From Rhodothermaceae bacterium (GTDB lineage Bacteria > Bacteroidota > Rhodothermia > Rhodothermales > Bin80): DNA of 64,000 bases. The stretch covers positions 1 to 64,000 of the forward strand of contig VXSC01000037.1 in NCBI GenBank assembly GCA_009838195.1, written 5' to 3'. Under the pieces are notes generated by a model. The model saw only the letters and a program-made list of their open reading frames with translations. It was not told the DNA's origin and did no database searches. Position numbers and translations under genes: made by a program. Of this stretch, positions 34,321-43,461 are shown in pieces (the first letter of the stretch is position 1; each line of letters starts with the position of its first letter).

Positions 34321-37251
34321 TTATCTGATTCGCACAAAACGTCCAACCTGCACGGAACGTTCTGTGGGCGAATCTGCAGTCACACGGTATAGATAGAGCC
34401 CCGCAGGCAGCGTCGCACCGTCTAATTCGATATTCTTTGACCAGCCGGCCGTCATATCACTCTCAGGGACGCTCAGAACACGTCTTCCGGTTACGTCGAT
34501 CACTTCTACCCGAACACGAGCCTGCCAGGGAAGATCAAACGCCAACTGCGTGGTTTCCTGGAATGGATTGGGATAATTGCTGTGAACTGCAAATTTTTCT
34601 GGTAAAGATTCTCTTCCACTCGTTTCTTCTATTGCCACAGCGATACAGGTGGGGCCGATTACGAAGTCAACATTTTGCAGCCACTCCTGGAATTCATTAT
34701 CCTCGGGGGCGCAGAGTTCCTGTCCTGAAAACGCAAGAAACTGGAGGCTATCCAACTGCATCAAACTTCTGGGGAGAATTCCTGTCAAAGCATTGTTTGA
34801 CAGATCCAACTCTGTTAATTTTGAAAGTTGTCCCAACTCTGGTGGAACCGTCCCGGTAAGCTGATTCTCGTTTAATCCCAATGTTTGAAGATCAGAAAGC
34901 TGTCCTAGTTCTGGTGGAATCGGTACGGTAAGCTGGTTGGTAGTCAACCGCAAACCCTCCAACTTCGAGAGTTGGCTCAGCTCCGCTGGGATAGCTCCAG
35001 TAAGCCGATTTTCAGTTAAGGACAGGAATCTTAATTCCGAAAGCTGTCCTAGCTCTGGTGGGATTGATCCAGATAATTCATTCAACTCAATAGAAAGCAC
35101 AATTAGTTTTGAGAGTTGTCCCAGCTCTGGTGGGATCGATCCCGTCAGCAAATTGAATGACAAAATCAACGTTTCTAATTCCATGAGTTGCCCCAACTCA
35201 TGGGGAATCAAGCCAGAAAGCTCGTTTACGGGTAACCATAAATTCCGTAAACCCTCGACTTGGCCTAATTCTGGTGGAATCATCCCCGAAAGATTATTTC
35301 CGGGCAAAATGATTTCGACCCCATCATGAATGACTTGCACTCCGAACCATCCGTTTAATTCCTCAATCGTGGGAGTGGCCGTAGTGTCCCAACCTGAATT
35401 GTCCAACCAGTTGTCACCGTCTGTAGATTCATAGAGAGCATGGAGTGCCTCTACCAGACTTACCAAATTGAGAGGTTTGAAGATATTCAACACGTCAGGC
35501 TCGTCCGTAAAGGAACCATCGCGAATTTGGACGGAGAAATGGGTCCCGCGAATCTGAGTAGCATCATCGGCAACCGAAAAACGAAACGTCACCATCGTAG
35601 AATCTCCAGTATCCAAAATCCCTACTGATTGCTCTGCACCAAGTAGGGTGATATATGGATAGGATTCCAGAGGTGCCAGATTTACCGTCAGCTGTTGGGT
35701 GGCGGTTAGGTAATTCACAAAGGTCACGTTGACCGCAACCTCATCCCCAGGATCAAGCTGCTGATTACCGTCGCTATCCTCCCATGACCAATTCTTGACG
35801 CGTACAGCCGGGACCGCTACCTCTTGCAAACTGGCCTCGGCATTGACGAGCCCTCCAATCAACTGCCCCTCATGCATGGGCAATGAGTTGTCCGCATCTA
35901 TATTCTTGGCCGAAAGCCGCAATCGTTCACGAAGCTCATCCGGCAATATGTCGGGAAAACGCGTTTTCACCAGCGCGGCAATGCCGCCGACTAGTGGAGA
36001 TGAAAATGATGTGCCTGATACATGAAAACAATCTTCATAAGGAGAGCACTCGTCGCTGGTGTACTCGTCATCAGGGAGAGTCGTATTGATATCTACACCA
36101 GGAGCATATATGTCGACCGACTTTCCATAATTCGAAAATTCCGCAAGTTGCCCTGAATCTTGCTCAGTTGCACCAACCGAAAGCACCCGAGGATGCGAGT
36201 CTGGATAGGTCGGATAGAGATCGTTATTTGAGCTCGCATTACCTGCCGCCGCCACCACCAAAGCCCCCATGTCTGTGGCAAGGTCCAGTGCCTGTGAGAC
36301 CATACGTAGTTGCCGATCCCCAGGAAATCCACCAAAACTCGTATTGATGATATCGGCACCATTGGTGGCCGCATACAGGATGCCCTCAAAAGCACCACAA
36401 ATCTCCTCTTCTACGCAGAATATATTTATATGCATCAGCTTTGCATTCCAGGCCGCACCTGCAATCCCCACCCCGTTATCAGATACGGCACTCGCAGTAC
36501 CTGCAACTGCTGTCCCGTGACCTGTTATTTCTGGATAGGTAGGATCCGGCGTAGGATCATTGTTTGCATCATCCCCATTGTTAAAATTCACCCCGTGCAC
36601 GTCATCAATGAAACCATTACCATCATCATCTATCCCGTTATCTGGAATCTCATCTTCATTGACCCACACGTTCGCCAACAGATCCTCATGGTCCCAATCT
36701 CCGCCGGTATCTATAATTGCAATTACAATCGGATCTGAAGCATCTTCTGCCTTGACTAGGTCCCAGGCCTCTGGCAAATGAACGAGTCCTAGATACGGCT
36801 GCTGCTGTGCGTACTGAGGATCATTGGGCTCTGCCTGGAATACTGATCCATATCTACGAAGAACCAACACCGGCTCGGCATACACCACCCCAAATTCCGA
36901 CGAAAAATCCCGGGAAACCTGCACTGGATCTGTCTGCACCCTATAACGAACATAGTACGTACGGCGAAGGGCCTCCAAGTTCTTTGCTATCTTCGGAGTG
37001 GACTCCACATGATCCAAAAAAGGATACACGCGCTCAATACTGTATACATCATACCTCTCTGCCGCACGATCAAAGCCCGACAGATTTGCTTTCGTTGCTC
37101 CCTTGCCAATCACAATATCTGACTCAAACTGTACAATTACAACTTGCTCCTGGAACTCAGGACCAGGCTCCTGCGCCACGACTACGTTCGAAAGTCCAGC
37201 AAAAAGTAGGATGAACAGGAAGATTGGGTTGAATCTCTTATTCGCTAGCAT
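34321..37251 (-). CDS. Secreted subtilisin-like protease with leucine-rich repeats and T9SS sorting domain
   Basis: A protein of 976 residues. After the signal peptide (FLFILLFAGLSNVVVAQ) and a propeptide of about 125 residues comes an S8 protease domain with D181 (IAIIDTGGDW), H245 (TGHGTAVAGTA), the oxyanion N338 (AAAGN) and S415 (SGTSFSSPLVGG). A DSDGNQQLDPGDEV calcium-type loop and a beta domain follow. Then come about eight plant-type leucine-rich repeats (IPPELGQLSKL, LTGSIPPELG) at residues 620-860 and a C-terminal sorting domain (SNYPNPF ... GRFVRIR). The protein is expected to be exported by Sec, then T9SS, and displayed or released. The repeats probably bind protein or glycan partners and direct the protease. 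Confidence 0.93.
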   Translation of the reverse strand: MLANKRFNPIFLFILLFAGLSNVVVAQEPGPEFQEQVVIVQFESDIVIGKGATKANLSGFDRAAERYDVYSIERVYPFLDHVESTPKIAKNLEALRRTYYVRYRVQTDPVQVSRDFSSEFGVVYAEPVLVLRRYGSVFQAEPNDPQYAQQQPYLGLVHLPEAWDLVKAEDASDPIVIAIIDTGGDWDHEDLLANVWVNEDEIPDNGIDDDGNGFIDDVHGVNFNNGDDANNDPTPDPTYPEITGHGTAVAGTASAVSDNGVGIAGAAWNAKLMHINIFCVEEEICGAFEGILYAATNGADIINTSFGGFPGDRQLRMVSQALDLATDMGALVVAAAGNASSNNDLYPTYPDSHPRVLSVGATEQDSGQLAEFSNYGKSVDIYAPGVDINTTLPDDEYTSDECSPYEDCFHVSGTSFSSPLVGGIAALVKTRFPDILPDELRERLRLSAKNIDADNSLPMHEGQLIGGLVNAEASLQEVAVPAVRVKNWSWEDSDGNQQLDPGDEVAVNVTFVNYLTATQQLTVNLAPLESYPYITLLGAEQSVGILDTGDSTMVTFRFSVADDATQIRGTHFSVQIRDGSFTDEPDVLNIFKPLNLVSLVEALHALYESTDGDNWLDNSGWDTTATPTIEELNGWFGVQVIHDGVEIILPGNNLSGMIPPELGQVEGLRNLWLPVNELSGLIPHELGQLMELETLILSFNLLTGSIPPELGQLSKLIVLSIELNELSGSIPPELGQLSELRFLSLTENRLTGAIPAELSQLSKLEGLRLTTNQLTVPIPPELGQLSDLQTLGLNENQLTGTVPPELGQLSKLTELDLSNNALTGILPRSLMQLDSLQFLAFSGQELCAPEDNEFQEWLQNVDFVIGPTCIAVAIEETSGRESLPEKFAVHSNYPNPFQETTQLAFDLPWQARVRVEVIDVTGRRVLSVPESDMTAGWSKNIELDGATLPAGLYLYRVTADSPTERSVQVGRFVRIR

Positions 37252-38005
37252 GATTTAGAAGATGATTGATTTGTGGTGGTAGCCGTTGCAGTTGTACCAT
37301 CACGACGAAATTTTGTCTATAGCCCGGCCTGAGCCTGTTTGTCTCTAACGAACTGCGCCGGCTTCTAACTCATAGACGTTCCAGAGGAACAAAAGGTCAC
37401 AAACGAGCCTCTTGCGAAGTTTTTTTGTTGCCCTAACACCTTATCTATTTTGGGGCATCAATTGTCCCCAATTGCCTAGATTACGCGAAGGATCGGCATG
37501 GCACAAGTTTCAAATTGTAGTGGATTATTCATGTAGTTCGGCTGTTCTCTGTTTTCAGAGAATCTGTCCTTGAGAATATTATTTCAGCGATTTTATACAT
37601 TTCGACGTCCTCTTTTGGCGGACGTTTTGTCTCCATTCGATGCGTATTTCCCCAACTTTAGTCCCATCAATTTGAAGATTATTCGCTGGAATGGCTTGAG
37701 CTCTGCACCCTGTTCGAGCAGGATACAATGTGCTTTGTTTTGTGCTAGTACGGTTGTTATCCGATGCTGCTGATTGAGTGTGACCTTGAGCGTTCCCCAA
37801 CTGCAAACCCCGATTGGAGGCTGGAATCAACGATTTGGGTCGATGAAATTCGTAAATTAATGCCAGAATTCGGTCAGCATGACTCCAAAATTTGAAACTT
37901 GCACATAGCAGAATGATCACCTCCTACTTTGTACACCCAAGTGATCTTTGGGCGTTTGTTCAATTGAATATCGATCGCGTATCTACTCACTAGATCTCAT
38001 AAAAA
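37252..38005. other. Divergent intergenic region between two T9SS cargo genes
   Basis: 750 bp separating the divergent subtilase and BNR-repeat genes, room for promoters in both directions. Short frames on both strands (for example 37579-37920 minus) lack motifs and were not accepted. One promoter candidate for the rightward gene is listed separately. Confidence 0.5.
37955..37987 (+). promoter_or_regulatory. Candidate promoter of the BNR-repeat gene
   Basis: TTTG at 37955-37958, a 21-bp spacer and TATCTACT at 37980-37987, partly matching TAnnTTTG, end 18 bp before the ATG. The -7 half is imperfect (three of the six fixed bases differ from or weaken the consensus). Confidence 0.3.
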
Positions 38006-41000
38006 ATGCCCCAGCCTAGATCATTTCCTGCTGCAGATCTGTCATTTATCAGTTTGGCTACTTTGGCTCTTGTTGTTTTGTTAATTGGGGTTTCCTTTCT
38101 ACCCTCTCCTCCACTGCAGCAGCCAGAAACTATCGTTGGCATTGAAAAATCTACCCGTTTTGAAGAGCGGCTCGGGTATCCTGATAAATTTGCGGAGCAT
38201 TTTGCAGCGGTTCAAGGAATTTATGATGGATATACACCCTATCCTCCTGGCCACAAAATTAGAGAGTTCCAAAAAGCCCTCCTTACCAATGCCAAGCGCG
38301 GAAAAATCTCAACCGGACTAAATTGGATTGAGCGTGGCCCCGGAAATGTTGGAGGGAGAAGCCGTGCAATTGTTCCGGATCCATCCGATCAAAATACATG
38401 GTTTATAGCTACTGTAGGCGGAGGTGTATGGAGGGCGCGCCGATCAGTAGCATTTGGTCTAGAGAAACTCGATTGGACACCGTTAACCGATCACCTACCC
38501 AGTCTCTCAGCTACCACTTTGGATATATCCAGAAATAATCCTAACGTGATATATTTTGGAACTGGAGAAGGGGTGCTCGGTGTCTCTTCCTCCAGCGGAG
38601 TTGGAATGTTTAGGTCAACGGATAAAGGAGAAAACTGGACTCATTTGTCGGCAACAAGCGTATCCTATGATGAAGATTGGCGCTTTGTGAACCGTATTGC
38701 CGTTCATCCCGATAATCCGAATATCGTCGTAGCTGTAACCAACGGAGCAATTTTTCGCACCGAAGACGGAGGCGAATCCTTCAGTAAAGTCCTGGACCTA
38801 AAGCTAGATCTGGGACTGGGAGGGGTTCAGGGCCCGAGAGCCAGTACAGGAAGGGTTCAGGATCTGAAAGCGAATAGAAAGGATTTTAACCTTCAGTTCG
38901 CGGCGGTTAACCGATTGGGTATCCTTAAATCAACGGACGGCGGTAAGTCATGGAATACCTCCTTAACAGGATTTGTTTACGGAGCGGAACGAATTGAATT
39001 GGCTATTTCTGAATCAGATCCAAATGTCATTTGGGCCTCGGTAGAGGGTACGGGTGCGAGAAGGAATTTAGGTTATCCCATAGCAGATCTTTATCGCTCC
39101 GTAGATAATGGCAATTCCTGGCATTTGGTTGAAATTGCTCAGGGAACGTTCCCTGAAGCTACCGTCTTTCTCGGGGCCCAGGGATGGTATGATAATTCAA
39201 TTACTGTTCACCCCTTTTCCCCCGACACCGTGTATCTAGGTGGTATATTTCGATGGAAAGCCTGGATAAATCCTGGTGGAGAAGAACTTGAACTAAGGAC
39301 AGTCATCCTTAATAAGCGTGCCCCATTTTTGAGCCTTTACAGCTTTGGGCAAGATTTTGCGGCCGGTAGAGTGGGTGGGGGGCATCTAGATGAGGCGGCT
39401 GAAGAAATTACTGAAGACGAAATGTCATCTGTTGAAATTCGATTCGGCCCCGGACTTACGCAAATGGCACACCGATTCACTGTCCCCCCAAACAGTGAAC
39501 GTCACCGAGACTGGAGAGAAGAAGGAATTCCATATCCCGGATACACATACGCTGATTATGTTGAGGTTCCATTTCAGGCTTGGGATACAGACAATGATCG
39601 ACAATTAATGGTTTCGTTTCGGGATCAGGGCAATGATGGGGCATGGAATCTTATCCATTCGAATGTCAGGGGTCTCGAATCTTCACACAGCAGGGAACTA
39701 ACGTTTATTTCCAAATATGACTATGACGCGTCTAGCCCCAAGCCTGAATACACTGAAAAGGGAGGGTTTGCTAAAGGCCTTATGTATTCTTTCTGGCCAT
39801 ACCTCCATCCCGACCAAGCAGAATGGGATCCCAGTTCTTCTCCTGATGGAGTACTTGACATTGATGTTATTCCTGCACGGGGAGTATACCGCACTACGGA
39901 GCTATGGGAAAACGGAAATGTTCATGTCGACCACCACGATCTAAGAGTGATTCCGATTGAGGAAAGGATGAACGAATTCCATATTCTCAATGCGAATGAT
40001 GGCGGAATCGCTTACTCGAGAGACGGTGGATACAGGTGGTTTCAGGGAGACGCGACTGCAGGATTTAATACATCCCAGTTTTACGATGCGACCAAACGTC
40101 CAAGTGGTCAAGAGTACCTCGGTGGTACGCAGGATAATGGTACTTATCGTTCCAGTTTCTCTCCCAGTAACCGTCAAGGATGGGCCCATGTATTGGGCGG
40201 AGATGGCTTTGACGTAATATGGAAGGGAGCGGATTCATTGATGGGGTCAATTCAGTTTAATTACATTTTGCGATCAATTAACGGTCTACCATGGGAAGTG
40301 GCTGGTAATATCCAGGGTTTTGACGGGCAATTTTTAACAACCCTTGGTTGGACACCGGAGTCAAAGGATGTTGTCTTTACAATTTCCCCCACATCTGGTC
40401 TGCTTCGATCATTGGATTTCGGGGGCTCATGGCATATAATTCCACTTTCCGACTACGGTCAATGGCGTACCCCCTTGAGGGGTGGCGGTAAGGTGCGTGT
40501 TTCTCTTGCGGATCCCTCAGTGGTTTGGGCCGGAAATCGATTTACGCAGGAGTACGGAGGAATAACTCTCCATGTATCTGAAAATGCGCTGGACCCTGTT
40601 CCTGGTGATGGAGTTGATCATCCTGTGAGGACTCGTGCAATTCCCCCACCTAGCTTTACACCATCAGCTCGGATTGCTGGGCTGGCAACACATCCTTTTG
40701 ATCGTGCTACAGCCTACGTCACATTTGCTGTTCCTTGCTTCCCAAAGGTAATCCGAACTGAAGATATGGGAGATACCTGGGAAGATCTTTCAGGATTTGT
40801 TGGGGTACCTGAAACGGTTTGTGAGAGCACCAATGGATTCCCTGATGCTCAGGTATGGGATATTGAGGTATTCCCGAATACACCTTCGATCATTTGGGCG
40901 GCGACCGACATGGGAATTTTTGAATCGCATGATGATGGCGAGACCTGGGCTTATGCAGATAATGGATTGCCTGCTGTTAGCGTATGGCGTATCCGCATTG

Positions 41001-41368
41001 TCGATGACGAAATCATTCTCGCCACACACGGTCGTGGGGTATGGACATTGAATATTGACCAAATAAACACCGATACGGATCGTATTGCCCATGAAATTCC
41101 AGATTCATTCAAATTGCTCGATAATTACCCCAATCCATTTAATCCGACAACCACAGTCAACTTTAAGGTCGCATCCGAGAGTCACATACGCGTGACCGTA
41201 TTCGACATGCTTGGACGCAAAGTCGCGATTCTGACAGATCAACCTTATGCCGGTGGAATCCATCAGATTCAATGGGACGCTTCGGCCATGGGGAGTGGCC
41301 AATATCTTTATCGTATGGAGGCAGATGACAAAGTGATCGACACCAAATCAATGATCCTGGTCAAATAA
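38006..41368 (+). CDS. Large secreted BNR/sortilin-like propeller protein with T9SS sorting domain
   Basis: A protein of 1120 residues. A hydrophobic N-terminal segment (SLATLALVVLLIGVSFLPS) is a signal peptide. The body carries repeated BNR (Asp-box) motifs that mark beta-propeller blades: STDKGENWT, TEDGGESF, STDGGKSW, SVDNGNSWH, SRDGGYRWF, SHDDGETWA. Such proteins are often labelled glycosyl hydrolase or VPS10-sortilin-like, but catalytic residues cannot be identified, so a binding or processing role is equally possible. A segment of about 150 residues with different character interrupts the propeller around residues 450-620. The C-terminus (DNYPNPFNPTTTVNF, SGQYLYRM, ILVK) is a type A sorting domain. 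Confidence 0.88.
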   Translation: MPQPRSFPAADLSFISLATLALVVLLIGVSFLPSPPLQQPETIVGIEKSTRFEERLGYPDKFAEHFAAVQGIYDGYTPYPPGHKIREFQKALLTNAKRGKISTGLNWIERGPGNVGGRSRAIVPDPSDQNTWFIATVGGGVWRARRSVAFGLEKLDWTPLTDHLPSLSATTLDISRNNPNVIYFGTGEGVLGVSSSSGVGMFRSTDKGENWTHLSATSVSYDEDWRFVNRIAVHPDNPNIVVAVTNGAIFRTEDGGESFSKVLDLKLDLGLGGVQGPRASTGRVQDLKANRKDFNLQFAAVNRLGILKSTDGGKSWNTSLTGFVYGAERIELAISESDPNVIWASVEGTGARRNLGYPIADLYRSVDNGNSWHLVEIAQGTFPEATVFLGAQGWYDNSITVHPFSPDTVYLGGIFRWKAWINPGGEELELRTVILNKRAPFLSLYSFGQDFAAGRVGGGHLDEAAEEITEDEMSSVEIRFGPGLTQMAHRFTVPPNSERHRDWREEGIPYPGYTYADYVEVPFQAWDTDNDRQLMVSFRDQGNDGAWNLIHSNVRGLESSHSRELTFISKYDYDASSPKPEYTEKGGFAKGLMYSFWPYLHPDQAEWDPSSSPDGVLDIDVIPARGVYRTTELWENGNVHVDHHDLRVIPIEERMNEFHILNANDGGIAYSRDGGYRWFQGDATAGFNTSQFYDATKRPSGQEYLGGTQDNGTYRSSFSPSNRQGWAHVLGGDGFDVIWKGADSLMGSIQFNYILRSINGLPWEVAGNIQGFDGQFLTTLGWTPESKDVVFTISPTSGLLRSLDFGGSWHIIPLSDYGQWRTPLRGGGKVRVSLADPSVVWAGNRFTQEYGGITLHVSENALDPVPGDGVDHPVRTRAIPPPSFTPSARIAGLATHPFDRATAYVTFAVPCFPKVIRTEDMGDTWEDLSGFVGVPETVCESTNGFPDAQVWDIEVFPNTPSIIWAATDMGIFESHDDGETWAYADNGLPAVSVWRIRIVDDEIILATHGRGVWTLNIDQINTDTDRIAHEIPDSFKLLDNYPNPFNPTTTVNFKVASESHIRVTVFDMLGRKVAILTDQPYAGGIHQIQWDASAMGSGQYLYRMEADDKVIDTKSMILVK

Positions 41369-42078
41369 TGTGTCACTTGCTCTGCAGATTTCGTAAACAA
41401 TGTAATTTCAAACGTAGCCCGTAGCCTTGTTCTCAACATGCCCCCCATCAGCCATCATCTGTGCAAAGTATTGGCCCGGCCATGACCTGACTTCCCGTTC
41501 ATTTCACTCATGTCGTGATACCATTAAAGCAGAGAGATCTCCTCACAGCCCCTGATTTGCCGAAGATCAAGAAAAATTCAGGCCCAGGTTCGGGAGAAAC
41601 GACTGTGCAAACGGATTTCGAGACCCTAACGACATCCCGCTAAAGCGGGTCGGGGGCATTGACATGCACATCTGGATCTACGGCCGGGAAAATCTGGATT
41701 CCTATCATACTCGTTGAACAGGGCCATTTGAAGCATTTGCTCCTCGGTAAGTACCACAACTCTGAACATCAGATGACACATCATCTTCTGGTGCCCACGC
41801 ACGAAAACAAACCGTACTCTAAATTCATCCCTGAACCACCCAAACGCCTGCTCCACCGTGAATCGTTTTCGATAGCAGACCGATCAGCACCGACTCCAAA
41901 AACGGCTGGACCTTATGCCTGATGAATCTACTGTCCCATAACACAAGCGCGAATGTGAGCATCCAGTCCCAGTTAAAGAGATTTGTAGATGAGAACGAAG
42001 ATTTAACGGCTACGAGGCAAGATTACGTCCGTTTTTTCACTGGATGTCATAGATCTTATTGCGGACCTCGGACAAGCA
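41369..42078. other. Intergenic region with transposon debris
   Basis: 710 bp between the convergent BNR and phosphohexomutase genes. Apart from the transposase fragment listed separately nothing was recognised. The fragment's flanks show no clear inverted repeats. Confidence 0.5.
41630..41883 (-). pseudogene. C-terminal fragment of a DDE transposase
   Basis: The minus strand reads CYRKRFTVEQAFGWFRDEFR, then FVFVRGHQKMMCHLMF and LTEEQMLQMAL before a stop. The R-x-x-V-E-x-x-F-x-W-x-x-x-x-x-x-R pattern, with its catalytic glutamate, followed by R-G-x-x-K and a hydrophobic helix, is the end of IS4/IS5-type DDE transposases. The rest of the enzyme is missing, and a stop lies just upstream in frame. 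Confidence 0.5.
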
Positions 42079-43461
42079 TTATTCCCCAAACTGAACCCGC
42101 GTATCTTCAACTAATTCCTCTGCTTCCTTACGCGTTGGAGCTTCCGCATAAATCCGAAGCACAGGCTCCGTACCGGACGGACGGACTAATAGCCAGGCAT
42201 CCTTCATCAAATGCTTAAAGCCATCTAGTGTATCCACCGACTGGACTTTCCGACCTGCAATTTGCCGCAGCCCACCCGTCTGGCGTAAGGCTGCAATAAT
42301 TTCAGGCTGCTTTTTCGTTTGCACATCTGAGCGGTAGTAGGCATGCGATCCAAACTCATCAAATAACTCCTGTACCAAGGCGGTGAGGGGTTTGCCGCGT
42401 TGCACCAGCATCTCCAATAACACAAGTGCCACATAAATGCCGTCCCGCTCCGGGATATGCCCCGCTACCGCTATGCCTCCCGATTCTTCCCCACCAACAA
42501 GTACACTGATCTCAAGAAAACGTGGCGCCACATATTTGAATCCGATCGGATAGGTCTCCACCGGTAAGCCCCAAGCAGTTCCCATCTTTTCCAGGATCGC
42601 AGATGTTGCAAACGTGCGTACAATCGCACCATTCTGGTTGCACTGTTTGTGCAAATGTGCTGCCAGAAGTGCCATTACCAAGTGAGACGTAACGACATTG
42701 CCCCGCTCGTCCACAATACCAATCCGATCCGCGTCACCATCATGCGCAATCCCGATTGCAGCTTTTTCCTGTACAACACGACGCATGAGTTCCCCCAGAT
42801 TACGCTCTATCGGTTCCGGTGGCCTGCCTCCAAAACCAGGGTTGATCTCCCCGCGAATTTCTGTAACAAACTGATCTCCCAATAGCGTGGATAGAATACC
42901 CCGACCTGCCCCATACATTGGATCATGTACAACCTTCAGATCCATGGATTCCAGATCAAATTTCCCCTTCAAATACTCCACATACTCTGTCGTGATATCC
43001 CGCTCGATCACCTCCCCCACATCACCAGTATATGAGCTTGATGGATGAGACGAAATCAGGCGTTCAACTTCTTCAGTCATTTCCTGCGTGGCCGATCCCC
43101 CAAACTTCGCTTTGATCTTGTATCCGCTGTACTCAGGAGGATTATGGCTGGCTGTAATGACCACTCCTGCGCTCACTTGTGGAAGTAGATGAGTTGCCCA
43201 ACTGATCGCCGGAGTAGGCGTAGGACCCGCTGCGAGAATCGCCGTAGCACCTTCTTCTGCAATCACCTGCGCGACATGCTCCGCGAATTCACGTCCCATG
43301 AAACGCGTATCATAACCAACAAGTACACCAGGGGGTGTGCTCCCGGATTGCTTTAGCCACTGGACTGTTGCACGGGCCAGTCGCCCCAAGTTGTCAAACG
43401 TAAACTCCTTTCCTATGACTGCACGCCAGCCGTCTGTGCCAAAGCGTATCGTATTACTCAT
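42079..43461 (-). CDS. Phosphoglucomutase/phosphomannomutase family protein
   Basis: A cytoplasmic phosphohexomutase of 460 residues. The start MSNTIRFGTDGWR is canonical. The phosphoserine loop ITASHNPPEYSGYK, the metal loop HDGDADRIG, the sugar-binding GGEESGG and the phosphate loop RPSGTEPVLRIY are all intact. It interconverts hexose 1- and 6-phosphates; glucose, mannose or glucosamine specificity is unclear. Its ATG overlaps the stop of the neighbouring pgm gene by 4 bp, so the two mutases are translationally coupled. It could supply mannose-1-phosphate for the GDP-sugar genes 17 kb away. Confidence 0.93.
   Translation of the reverse strand: MSNTIRFGTDGWRAVIGKEFTFDNLGRLARATVQWLKQSGSTPPGVLVGYDTRFMGREFAEHVAQVIAEEGATAILAAGPTPTPAISWATHLLPQVSAGVVITASHNPPEYSGYKIKAKFGGSATQEMTEEVERLISSHPSSSYTGDVGEVIERDITTEYVEYLKGKFDLESMDLKVVHDPMYGAGRGILSTLLGDQFVTEIRGEINPGFGGRPPEPIERNLGELMRRVVQEKAAIGIAHDGDADRIGIVDERGNVVTSHLVMALLAAHLHKQCNQNGAIVRTFATSAILEKMGTAWGLPVETYPIGFKYVAPRFLEISVLVGGEESGGIAVAGHIPERDGIYVALVLLEMLVQRGKPLTALVQELFDEFGSHAYYRSDVQTKKQPEIIAALRQTGGLRQIAGRKVQSVDTLDGFKHLMKDAWLLVRPSGTEPVLRIYAEAPTRKEAEELVEDTRVQFGE

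Noticed and set aside
37579-37920. A 113-codon minus-strand frame in the divergent intergenic region
   Set aside because: No motif, signal or family resemblance; overlapped by an equally featureless plus-strand frame.
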